A DNA stretch of 64,000 bases from Abyssibius alkaniclasticus (lineage in GTDB: Bacteria > Pseudomonadota > Alphaproteobacteria > Rhodobacterales > Rhodobacteraceae): NCBI RefSeq assembly GCF_020447305.1, contig NZ_CP095732.1:1892501-1956500 (forward strand), read 5' to 3'. Positions within the stretch are counted from its first letter, which is position 1. Every line of letters begins with the position of its first letter. Below are positions 47,563 through 55,320 of the stretch, one piece after another. The translations under genes and the position numbers were made by a program. The notes under the pieces are model-generated. The model did no database searches. It was not told the DNA's origin and saw only the letters and a program-made list of their open reading frames with translations.

Positions 47563-48726
47563 ATGCCCATCATCAACTCCATTGCCGACATGCAGGCCGA
47601 AATGACCGCGTGGCGGCATGATTTTCACGAAAACCCCGAATTGCTTTACGAGGTGCAGCGCACGGCCGGGCTGGTGGCCGAACGGCTGCGCGCCTTTGGC
47701 TGTGACGCGGTGGTCGAGGGCGTCGGGCGCACGGGTGTTGTGGGGGTGATCCACGGCAAGCAGCGCGGCGCGGGGCGGGTGATGGGGCTGCGCGCCGATA
47801 TGGATGCGCTGCCGATGAGCGAGGCGACGGGGCTGGCCCATGCCTCCAGGGTGCCGGGAAAAATGCACGCCTGCGGGCATGACGGGCATACATCCATGCT
47901 GCTGGGGGCAGCAAAATACCTGTGCGAAACGCGGCGGTTCGACGGCACGGCCGTGGTGATATTCCAGCCCGCCGAAGAGGGCGGCGCGGGCGGCAAGGCG
48001 ATGGTGGATGACGGGATGATGGAGCGGTTCGGCATTCAGGAGGTTTATGGGATGCACAACTGGCCGGGCATTCCGCTGGGGGAATTTGCCATTCGTCCGG
48101 GGCCGTTTTTTGCGGCCACCGATGTGTTTGACATTCATGTCACCGGCAAGGGCGCACATGCCGCCAAGCCAAACGATGGCGTGGACCCGACCGTGATGGC
48201 CAGCCAGCTGGTGCTGGCGCTGCAAACCATAGCCAGCCGCAATGCCGACCCGGTCGAGGCGCTGGTAGTGTCTGTCACCAGTTTCGAGACGGGGAGCAAG
48301 GCTTATAACGTGATCCCCGAAACCGTGCATCTCAAGGGCACGGTGCGCACATTGAAGCCGGACCTGCGCGACATGGCCGAGGCGCGGATGGGCGAGATTT
48401 GTGCCGGAATCGGCGCGGCGATGGGCGGGCGCATACTGCTCGATTACCGCCGCTCTTACCCTGTTATGGCCAATAGCGCGGCGCAGACCGAATTTGCCGC
48501 GCGGGTGGCCGAAGGGATAACGCCGGGCGTTGACCGCGCGGCACCGCTGATCATGGGCGGCGAGGATTTCGCCTATATGCTGGAGGCACGGCCGGGGGCG
48601 TATATTCTGGCGGGCAATGGCGACAGCGCGATGGTCCACCACCCGAAATATGATTTCAATGACGCGCTGTTGCCGGTGGGTGCAAGCTATTTTGCGCGGC
48701 TGGTGGAAGAGGGGATGCCCGTCTAG
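47563..48726 (+). CDS. M20-family amidohydrolase (hippurate hydrolase type)
   Basis: The enzyme hydrolyses N-acyl amino acids. The 387-residue protein has the M20D layout: WRHDFHENPELLYEVQRTA near residue 18, the metal site MHACGHDGHTSMLLGAAKYL near 105, FQPAEEGGAGGKAMVDDG near 140 with the catalytic Glu, and GGEDFAYMLEARPGAYILAG near the end. AGGACAG precedes the ATG. Hippurate hydrolase is the nearest named type; other N-acyl substrates are equally likely. Its end overlaps the convergent fadR-type gene by four bases. Confidence 0.9.
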   Translation: MPIINSIADMQAEMTAWRHDFHENPELLYEVQRTAGLVAERLRAFGCDAVVEGVGRTGVVGVIHGKQRGAGRVMGLRADMDALPMSEATGLAHASRVPGKMHACGHDGHTSMLLGAAKYLCETRRFDGTAVVIFQPAEEGGAGGKAMVDDGMMERFGIQEVYGMHNWPGIPLGEFAIRPGPFFAATDVFDIHVTGKGAHAAKPNDGVDPTVMASQLVLALQTIASRNADPVEALVVSVTSFETGSKAYNVIPETVHLKGTVRTLKPDLRDMAEARMGEICAGIGAAMGGRILLDYRRSYPVMANSAAQTEFAARVAEGITPGVDRAAPLIMGGEDFAYMLEARPGAYILAGNGDSAMVHHPKYDFNDALLPVGASYFARLVEEGMPV

Positions 48727-49457
48727 CCGGTTTTGGCACCACGATTGGCGGCGCTGCGCCCAAGCGCGATCGTGTAGCGGCCAAGCGATGCCAGCGCCGC
48801 TTCGGCCTGTGGCAGGTTGCGGTTTGCAAGCGCGTCGATCAGCGCGGCGTGGAAATTGGTGATTTCAACGCGGTCGCGGGCGCGATAGGTGATCATGTTC
48901 ATCAGCGGCTGCATGGCTTCAACCGCGCCGGCAAGCTGGAACGACAGCACCGGGTTGGCGGCGGCATCGACCAGCGCGCGGTGGAAGGCAACATCGGAGG
49001 CGCAGAAGCTTTCATCCGTCAGGGCGGCGGATTGCTGGCGCGCAAGTTCGCGGCGCAGCGTGGCCAGCGTTCCGGCATTGGCACGCTCTACTGCCAGCGG
49101 CAGGCAGGCACGTTCCAGCGCAAACCGCGCCTCGGCCACGGTTTCAAAGCTGACGGCGTGCATGGAAATGAGCAGCGTGGCGGTGGTAATGGCCTGATCA
49201 TAGGCCTCGGCCCAGTCGATTTTATTCACAAACGCCCCGCCCGCGGCACCGCGCTGCGTGCGAATCAGATTCTGCGCCGCAAGCCGTTTGAGCGCCTCGC
49301 GCACCGTGGGGCGGGAGACTGAAAACCGCTCGGCCAGTTCGGTTTCCGAGGGCAGGCGCGCATCGGGCGACAGGGTGCCGCTGACAATCGCCTCGCGCAA
49401 TGTGTCGGAGATCTGCTTTGAAAGCCCGTCACGGTTGATGGTTGTATAGTCGATCAT
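48723..49457 (-). CDS. GntR-family regulator, FadR subfamily
   Basis: The 244-residue protein has an N-terminal winged helix (LSKQISDTLREAIVSGTLSP, then LPSETELAERFSVSRPTVRE near residues 35-55) and an all-helical FCD ligand domain with the metal-ligand pattern of an Asp in CASDVAFHRALVDAA and later histidine in NFHAALIDAL. Such regulators sense carboxylic acids. AGGAGA precedes the ATG. It is divergent from the DUF2182-dmdA-acuI operon and is the obvious candidate regulator. In Ruegeria pomeroyi a GntR gene also lies next to dmdA-acuI. Confidence 0.92.
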   Translation of the reverse strand: MIDYTTINRDGLSKQISDTLREAIVSGTLSPDARLPSETELAERFSVSRPTVREALKRLAAQNLIRTQRGAAGGAFVNKIDWAEAYDQAITTATLLISMHAVSFETVAEARFALERACLPLAVERANAGTLATLRRELARQQSAALTDESFCASDVAFHRALVDAAANPVLSFQLAGAVEAMQPLMNMITYRARDRVEITNFHAALIDALANRNLPQAEAALASLGRYTIALGRSAANRGAKTG

Positions 49458-49477
49458 CGCATTCTCCTGTCGCGATC

Positions 49478-49506
49478 AATATGTCAGACAATTATTTATT
49501 TGACAA
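49478..49506 (-). promoter_or_regulatory. GntR-gene promoter with embedded operator candidate
   Basis: On the minus strand TTGTCA and CATATT are 17 bp apart. The palindrome TGTCAGACA (49482-49490) overlaps the -10 box, and a repeated half-site GACAATT occurs at 49487 and 49502. This arrangement suits autorepression by the FadR-type protein and simultaneous control of the divergent operon. On the plus strand TTGACA at 49500 is a -35 candidate, but no good -10 box follows. Confidence 0.55.
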
Positions 49507-49524
49507 TTGCAGAGATGCGCGCTG

Positions 49525-50325
49525 ATGTGGGCGCTGAGAAACCAGCCCGGCCCGCCCATGCAAACCATTGCCCGCAAACGCCTGCCAAACCTGCCCGCCT
49601 TGCGCTGGCTGCTGTTTTACGGGCTGATTCTGGCGGCCTGGCTGGGGCTGTTTGTGCAGTTGCGCGGGGGGCAACACGGGGGGCAATTCGGGGCGCAGCA
49701 CGGGGGGCAATTCGGGCAGATGCTCCAGAGCCTGAATGCCGCGCAAGCGGGCTATGGCGCAGCACTGGCCATGTGGGCGCTGATGGGTGCGGCAATGATG
49801 GCGCCAACCTTCCTGCCCGCGCTGAAAACCTATGACGATCTGCGCCATACCGGGGCGGTGCCGCGCGGCGGGTTTTATGCGCTGCTTGGCGGGTTTTTGG
49901 CCGTTTGGCTGGGCTTTGCCGCTGTCGCGGCTGGCGCACAGGTCGGGCTGGCCGGGCTTGGTGGCGGCGCGGCGCGCTGGGCAATGCCGCTTTTGCTGGG
50001 GCTGGCGGGGCTTTACCAGTTCAGTTCGGCCAAGGCGGGCTGCCTTGCAAAATGCCGCGCACCGCTGACCTTTTACATGGGCAACTGGCGCGACGGTTTC
50101 TGGGGCTCGGCGCGGATGGGGCTGAAACTGGGCACGCTCTGCCTTGGCTGTTGCTGGGCGCTGATGGCTTTGGGGCTGATCGGCGGCGCGATGAGCCTTG
50201 CGCTGATGGGGCTGGCCACTTTGCTGATGGTTCTGGAAAAACTGCCGCAAATCGGCCGCCATGTAACAAAACCGCTGGGGCTGGCCCTGCTGGGCGCAGC
50301 CGCATTTACCGCAATTTCTGGATAA
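49525..50325 (+). CDS. DUF2182 polytopic membrane protein
   Basis: The 266-residue protein has about seven spans. The family is described as predicted metal-binding membrane proteins of unknown function. Cysteines cluster in KAGCLAKCRAP near residue 175 and LCLGCCWALM near 205, both near span edges. The loop after span 1 contains a His/Gln/Gly repeat with HGGQFG twice. The start is uncertain: ATG 49525 has a weak AGAG ahead, ATG 49558 has none. It is the first gene of a tight operon leading into dmdA, and DUF2182 is often paired with DUF1326. Confidence 0.82.
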   Translation: MWALRNQPGPPMQTIARKRLPNLPALRWLLFYGLILAAWLGLFVQLRGGQHGGQFGAQHGGQFGQMLQSLNAAQAGYGAALAMWALMGAAMMAPTFLPALKTYDDLRHTGAVPRGGFYALLGGFLAVWLGFAAVAAGAQVGLAGLGGGAARWAMPLLLGLAGLYQFSSAKAGCLAKCRAPLTFYMGNWRDGFWGSARMGLKLGTLCLGCCWALMALGLIGGAMSLALMGLATLLMVLEKLPQIGRHVTKPLGLALLGAAAFTAISG

Positions 50326-50340
50326 TCGGGGAGGATTGAA

Positions 50341-50973
50341 ATGGCTGATGGAGCGCAACTGGGCACGGTGCCGTGGAGCATCAGGGGCGAGCTGATCTTG
50401 AACTGCAACTGCACGGTGTTCTGCCCCTGCGTTGTAAGCCTTGGCAAGCACCCGCCGACCGAAGGCTATTGCCAGGCCTGGGTGGGCATTCGCATTGACG
50501 CGGGCGCCTATGGCGATGCCAGCCTCGCGGGGCTGAATGTGGGCCTGCTGATGGATATTCCCGGCAATATGGGGCGCGGCAACTGGAAGGCGGCGGCCTA
50601 TATTGACGAGCGGGCATCGGATGCGGCCTATGACGGTCTGGTGCATATTTTCAGCGGCGCGGCACGCGGCACGACCGGCCTGTTCAAAATGCTGGTGAGC
50701 GAGTTCTTGGGTGCTGAACGCGCGGCGGTGGAGTATCGCACCGAGGGTAAAACCCGGCATCTGACCGTGGGCAAAAAGATTGTCGGCGCGATTGAACCCG
50801 TGGCCGGGGCTGGCGGCAATGATATTGTGATTTCCAACACCGAATACTGGATGGGGCCGGATATTACCGTGGCCCATGCCCTGAAAAGCCGCGTGCGCGC
50901 CTATGGCCGCGTGTGGGATTTTGACGGGCGTTCGGCCGAGATCTGCCAGATAGACTGGAAGGGGCCAAAGTGA
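50341..50973 (+). CDS. DUF1326 cysteine-cluster protein
   Basis: The 210-residue soluble-looking protein has a striking N-terminal cluster, LNCNCTVFCPC (Cys22, 24, 28 and 30), followed by Cys44 in GYCQAW, before a beta-rich body. The cluster looks like a metal or iron-sulfur site; the function of DUF1326 is unknown. There is no signal peptide. GGAGG lies ahead of the ATG. Its TGA overlaps the GTG start of dmdA by four bases (GTGA), so translation of dmdA is coupled to it, and it sits 15 bp after the DUF2182 gene. Confidence 0.87.
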   Translation: MADGAQLGTVPWSIRGELILNCNCTVFCPCVVSLGKHPPTEGYCQAWVGIRIDAGAYGDASLAGLNVGLLMDIPGNMGRGNWKAAAYIDERASDAAYDGLVHIFSGAARGTTGLFKMLVSEFLGAERAAVEYRTEGKTRHLTVGKKIVGAIEPVAGAGGNDIVISNTEYWMGPDITVAHALKSRVRAYGRVWDFDGRSAEICQIDWKGPK

Positions 50974-52082
50974 GCGCGCCGCTGCTTTCACCCTCGCGCC
51001 GGTTGCGGCGCACGCCATTCTCAAGCGGGGTCGAGGCGGCGGGGGTCAAGGCCTATACGGTCTATAACCACATGCTTTTGCCCACGGTGTTCCGCTCGGT
51101 CGAGGAAGATTACCACCATCTGAAACAGGCGGTGCAGGTTTGGGATGTAGCCTGCGAGCGGCAGGTGGAAATTCGTGGCCCCGATGCCGGCAAGCTGATG
51201 CAGATGCTCACCCCGCGCGATTTGCGCCGCATGGTGGCCGGGCAGTGCTATTATGTGCCGATTGTCGATGAAACCGGCGGGATGCTGAATGACCCGGTTG
51301 CCGTGAAGCTGGCCGACGACCGGTGGTGGATTTCCATTGCCGATAGTGACCTGCTTTACTGGGTGAAGGGGCTGGCCTTTGGCTACCGGCTGGATGTGCT
51401 GGTGGACGAGCCGGACATCTCGCCGCTGGCCGTGCAGGGGCCAAGGGCCGAGGCGCTGATGGCGCGGGTCTTTGGGGATGCGGTGAAGGATATCCGCTTC
51501 TTTCGTTTCGCGCATTTCGATTTTCAGGGCCGCGACATGGTTGTGGCGCGCTCGGGCTATTCCAAGCAGGGCGGGTTCGAGATTTATGTGAACGGCTCCG
51601 ATATGGGAATGCCGCTGTGGAACGCGCTGATGGAGGCGGGGCGCGATCTGGATGTTCATGCCGGCTGCCCCAACCTGATCGAGCGGATCGAGAGCGGCTT
51701 GCTGAGCTATGGCAATGACATGACCGATGACAACACCCCGCATGAATGCGGGCTGGGGCGGTTTTGTGATACGCAAAGCGCGATTGGCTGTATCGGGCGC
51801 GATGCGCTGTTGCGCGTGGCCAAGGAAGGCCCGGTGCAGCAGATCCGCTCGTTGGCCATCGAGGGCGACAGGCTGGGGCTGTGTGACCGCTACTGGCCGC
51901 TTTGCACGCCTGCGGGCGAGCAGGTGGGCCGGGTGAGTTCGGCGGCATACGCGCCCGATTTTGGCACGAATGTTGCCCTTGGCATGGTGCGCATGACCCA
52001 TTGGGATGCGGGCACCACGCTTGTGGTGCATACGCCCGGCGGGAAACGCGGTTGCGTGGTGCAGGAAAAACCCTTCAACTAG
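50970..52082 (+). CDS. dmdA: Dimethylsulfoniopropionate demethylase
   Basis: DmdA transfers a methyl group from DMSP to tetrahydrofolate, giving methylmercaptopropionate (MMPA). The 370-residue GcvT-fold protein has the DmdA features: SRRLRRTPFSSGVEAAGVKA, YTVYNHMLLPTVFRSVEEDY near residue 28, LTPRDLRRMVAGQCYYVP near 80, ARSGYSKQGGFEIYV near 195 and CPNLIERIESGLLSYGNDM near 235. These and the linked acuI separate it from glycine-cleavage T protein. The start is GTG, preceded by GGAAGGGG. It overlaps the DUF1326 gene by four bases and is followed by dinB after 26 bp. Confidence 0.93.
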   Translation: MSAPLLSPSRRLRRTPFSSGVEAAGVKAYTVYNHMLLPTVFRSVEEDYHHLKQAVQVWDVACERQVEIRGPDAGKLMQMLTPRDLRRMVAGQCYYVPIVDETGGMLNDPVAVKLADDRWWISIADSDLLYWVKGLAFGYRLDVLVDEPDISPLAVQGPRAEALMARVFGDAVKDIRFFRFAHFDFQGRDMVVARSGYSKQGGFEIYVNGSDMGMPLWNALMEAGRDLDVHAGCPNLIERIESGLLSYGNDMTDDNTPHECGLGRFCDTQSAIGCIGRDALLRVAKEGPVQQIRSLAIEGDRLGLCDRYWPLCTPAGEQVGRVSSAAYAPDFGTNVALGMVRMTHWDAGTTLVVHTPGGKRGCVVQEKPFN

Positions 52083-52108
52083 GCGGAAATGGCGATATGG
52101 GGGCCGCG

Positions 52109-52609
52109 ATGATCACACCGGAATTTGCACGCATGATGGCGCGCTATAACAGCTGGCAGAACGGGCAGATGGCTGCGGCGATGGCAGAGCTGGATGAGGC
52201 GGCGCTCAGGGCCGCGCGCGGGGCGTTTTTCGGGAGCATCCTGCGCACGGCCAGCCATGTGCTGTGGGGCGACACGATCTGGATGTCGCGCTTCCAGGGG
52301 GTTGAGCCGCCTGCCGTGAGCATTGCGCAAAGCCCCGAAATGTTTGGCGAATTCGAGGGCTGGCAGCAGGCGCGTCTGGCGATGGATGCGCGCATAGAAG
52401 CCTGGGCGGGCAGGCTGGAGCAGGGCGATATCGATGCCGATCTGACCTGGTATTCCGGCCTGTCAAAGGCAGAAATGCGCAAGCCGATGTCGGTTCTGGT
52501 CGTGCATCTGTTCAACCATCAAACGCATCATCGCGGGCAGATTTCTGCTATGCTGACCGCGGCAGGCCAGGCGCAAGGCCCGACCGACCTGCCCTGGATG
52601 CCAAGCTAG
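52109..52609 (+). CDS. DinB-family protein
   Basis: The 166-residue protein has the four-helix DinB fold with metal-type histidines: ILRTASHVLWGDTIWMSRFQ near residue 50 and VVHLFNHQTHHRGQISAML near 130-148, which supply the three-His site. Members include thiol-S-transferases that use bacillithiol, mycothiol or glutathione, so a thiol-linked role in this sulfur-compound operon is possible but not proved. An alternative ATG at 52097 exists. It lies between dmdA and the acyl-CoA ligase gene with short gaps. Confidence 0.85.
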   Translation: MITPEFARMMARYNSWQNGQMAAAMAELDEAALRAARGAFFGSILRTASHVLWGDTIWMSRFQGVEPPAVSIAQSPEMFGEFEGWQQARLAMDARIEAWAGRLEQGDIDADLTWYSGLSKAEMRKPMSVLVVHLFNHQTHHRGQISAMLTAAGQAQGPTDLPWMPS

Positions 52610-52622
52610 AGGGGGAAAGCGA

Positions 52623-54239
52623 ATGCGCGCCGATTATGAAGCCCTGAAGCCATGCCGTGCGAATTACGTGCCGCTGACGCCACTGTCGTTTCTGGCGCGG
52701 GCGGCACAGGTATTCCCCGATGATGATGCGGTGATTTATGGCAGCTACCGCGCGACGTGGCGGCAGGTGCAGGCGCGCATATCCGCGCTGGCCGATAGCC
52801 TGCGCGCCCGTGGCATTGGGCTTGGCGACACGGTTTCGGTGATCTGCCCGAATATTCCGCAAATGTTTGAATGCCATTATGCCGTGCCGCTGGCGGGGGC
52901 GGTGCTGCACAGCATCAATACACGGCTGGAGGCCGACACCATCGCCTATATGCTGGGCCATGCCGATAGCAAGCTGGTTTTGTGCGACAGCGCCTTTGCG
53001 CCGCTATTGCGCGCGGCGCTCGCGCTGCTGGGGCGCGATATTCCGGTGGTCGATATTATCGATGACCAGGCCGGGCAGGGGCCGGGCTTTGGCGGCGATG
53101 ATTACGAGGCGCTTGTGGCGGCGGGCGATGCGGGGTTTGCGGGCGTGCCGGTGGAAGATGAATGGCAGGCGATTGCGCTGAATTATACATCCGGCACGTC
53201 GGGAAGGCCGAAGGGCGTGGTTTACCACCATCGCGGCGCTTACCTGATGGCGCTGGGCACGGCGGCGGGCTGGAGCCTGCCGCAACGCCCGACCTATATG
53301 TCGATCGTGCCGATGTTCCATTGCAACGGCTGGAACCACCCCTGGGCCATGCCGATCATGGGCGCGCGCATGGTGTTTGTGCGCGATACCACGGCGGTGA
53401 AAATGTATGAGGCGATCCGCGCCCACAAGGTTACGCATTTCGGTGCCGCGCCGATCATTCTGCAAATGCTGGCCGATGCGCCCAAGGATGTGAAGGGCGG
53501 GTTCGACCATGTGGTCAACGCCTTTACCGCCGGCGCACCACCCCCCGCCGCCGTGCTGGAAAAGATGCGCGCGCTGGGCTTTGCGGTGATGCATGTTTAC
53601 GGGCTGACCGAAACCTATGGCCATGTCACCCAGTGCATTGCGCGCGAGGACTGGGCCGATCTGCCCGCCGAGCAGCAGGCCGAAATGGCGGCGCGCCAGG
53701 GTGTGGGCTTTCCGATGCTGGAGGCCGTGGATGTGGTGGACCGCGAAACCGGCGCGCCCGTGCCCGAGGATGGCGAGACACAGGGCGAGATCGTGATGCG
53801 CGGCAATGTCGTCATGTCGGGCTATTACAAGGATGCGGCGGCAACGGGCGCGGCGTTCAAGGACGGCTGGTTCTGGTCGGGCGATGCGGCGGTGAAATTC
53901 CCCGGCGGGCAGGTGAAAATCCGCGACCGGCTGAAGGATGTGATCATTTCGGGCGGCGAGAATATATCCTCGGTCGAGGTGGAGGGCGTGCTGTTCCGCC
54001 ACCCCGCCGTGGCTTTGGCCGCCGTTGTGGCGATGGAGGATGCCAAATGGGGCGAGGTGCCCTGCGCCTTTGTCGAGCTGCGCGAAGGGGCAAGCGCGAC
54101 CGAGGCCGAGATCATCGCCTTTTGCCGCGAGCGCCTTGCCGGGTTCAAATGCCCCAAAGCCGTGCGGTTCGAGGAATTGCCGAAAACCAGCACCGGAAAG
54201 ATCCAGAAATTTCAATTGCGGGCGCGGCTAAGTGCCTGA
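52623..54239 (+). CDS. AMP-forming acyl-CoA ligase, candidate MMPA-CoA ligase
   Basis: The 538-residue adenylate-forming enzyme has YTSGTSGRPKGVVYHH at about residues 188-203, GAPIILQM-type core near 280, YGLTETYGH near 330, SGDAAVKFPGGQVKIRDRLK near 420 and the C-terminal PKTSTGKIQKF with the catalytic Lys. It begins MRADYEALKPCRANYVPLTP, resembling medium/short-chain ligases of the plant AAE type. By context it could activate MMPA (the DmdB step) or acrylate or another short acid. GAGGGGG precedes the ATG; acuI follows after 15 bp. Confidence 0.85.
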   Translation: MRADYEALKPCRANYVPLTPLSFLARAAQVFPDDDAVIYGSYRATWRQVQARISALADSLRARGIGLGDTVSVICPNIPQMFECHYAVPLAGAVLHSINTRLEADTIAYMLGHADSKLVLCDSAFAPLLRAALALLGRDIPVVDIIDDQAGQGPGFGGDDYEALVAAGDAGFAGVPVEDEWQAIALNYTSGTSGRPKGVVYHHRGAYLMALGTAAGWSLPQRPTYMSIVPMFHCNGWNHPWAMPIMGARMVFVRDTTAVKMYEAIRAHKVTHFGAAPIILQMLADAPKDVKGGFDHVVNAFTAGAPPPAAVLEKMRALGFAVMHVYGLTETYGHVTQCIAREDWADLPAEQQAEMAARQGVGFPMLEAVDVVDRETGAPVPEDGETQGEIVMRGNVVMSGYYKDAAATGAAFKDGWFWSGDAAVKFPGGQVKIRDRLKDVIISGGENISSVEVEGVLFRHPAVALAAVVAMEDAKWGEVPCAFVELREGASATEAEIIAFCRERLAGFKCPKAVRFEELPKTSTGKIQKFQLRARLSA

Positions 54240-54254
54240 GACAAGGAGATGACA

Positions 54255-55247
54255 ATGAGCTTTAGGGCCCTGCGGGTAGACAAGAACGACGATGGCAAGA
54301 CATCGGCTGCGGTTGTGGAGATGGCGTTGAGCGACCTGCCCGAGGCCGAGGTGACGGTGGCGGTGGAATATTCCACGGTGAATTACAAAGACGGTTTGTG
54401 CATTGGCCCCGGCGGCGGGCTGGTGCGCAACTACCCCCATATTCCGGGCATTGATTTTGCAGGCACGGTCGAGACCAGTTCCGATGCGCGCTATAAGCCC
54501 GGCGACAAGGTCGTGCTGACCGGCTGGCGCGTGGGCGAGGCGCATTGGGGCGGTTACAGCCAGCGCGCGCGGGTAAAGGCCGACTGGCTGGTGCCCCTGC
54601 CCGACGGGCTGAGCGCCAAGCAGGCAATGGCGGTGGGCACGGCCGGGTTTACGGCCATGCTGGCGGTGATGGCGCTGGAAGCGCATGGGCTGAAACCGGG
54701 GCGCGGGCCGGTGCTTGTGACCGGGGCTGCGGGCGGTGTCGGCTCGGTCGCGACGGCGATTCTGGCCAATCTGGGCTATGAGGTGGCGGGTGTGACCGGA
54801 CGGCCCGAAACGGCTGAGTATCTGCGCGGGCTCGGGGCGGCCCGGATTGTGGCGCGTGCGGAGCTGAACGAAACCACCAAGCGCCCGCTGGAGGGTGAAA
54901 CATGGGCCGGCTGTGTAGACGCCGTTGGCGGGGCGATGCTGGCGCGCGTGCTGGGGCAGATGAAATATGGCGCGAGCGTTGCGGCGGTGGGCCTTGCCGG
55001 GGGGGCGGCCCTGCCCGCCACGGTCATTCCCTTCCTGCTGCGCGGCGTGAACCTTTTGGGCATAGATAGCGTGATGCAACCCTATGACAACCGCCTGGCG
55101 GCCTGGAGGCGCATAGCGACGGACCTGCCGATGGACAAGCTCGAAGCGATGATCGTGCCGGCAACTCTGGGCGACCTGCCCAGGCTTGGCGCCGAAATTC
55201 TGCAAGGGCAGGTGCGGGGCCGCGTGGTGGTTGATGTGAACGCCTGA
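54255..55247 (+). CDS. acuI: Acryloyl-CoA reductase (NADPH)
   Basis: AcuI reduces acryloyl-CoA to propionyl-CoA and so protects against acrylate toxicity during DMSP use. The 330-residue MDR-superfamily protein starts MSFRALRVDKNDDGKTSAAV, has VNYKDGLCIGPGGGLVRNYP near residue 42, the Rossmann motif VTGAAGGVGSVA near 150 and no structural zinc cysteines. Length equals that of Rhodobacter AcuI. AAGGAG lies six bases before the ATG at 54255; another ATG six bases upstream sits too close to it. It closes the operon with dmdA, as in Ruegeria. Confidence 0.94.
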   Translation: MSFRALRVDKNDDGKTSAAVVEMALSDLPEAEVTVAVEYSTVNYKDGLCIGPGGGLVRNYPHIPGIDFAGTVETSSDARYKPGDKVVLTGWRVGEAHWGGYSQRARVKADWLVPLPDGLSAKQAMAVGTAGFTAMLAVMALEAHGLKPGRGPVLVTGAAGGVGSVATAILANLGYEVAGVTGRPETAEYLRGLGAARIVARAELNETTKRPLEGETWAGCVDAVGGAMLARVLGQMKYGASVAAVGLAGGAALPATVIPFLLRGVNLLGIDSVMQPYDNRLAAWRRIATDLPMDKLEAMIVPATLGDLPRLGAEILQGQVRGRVVVDVNA

Positions 55248-55320
55248 GCCTGATCTGTGCGGCGGGGCTTGGCAGAAACCGGTTTCAGTGCTTACACTCG
55301 CCCCAAATCAGGGGGCGGAT

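Noticed and set aside
46846-48642. A 598-codon minus-strand open frame opposite the DUF1223 and M20 genes
   Set aside because: It spans two real genes on the other strand, with no recognisable motifs and a shadow-type composition.
50970-52082. Glycine cleavage T protein (gcvT)
   Set aside because: The fold is shared, but the specific DmdA motifs and the linked acuI and ligase genes favour DMSP demethylase; no gcvH or gcvP is nearby.
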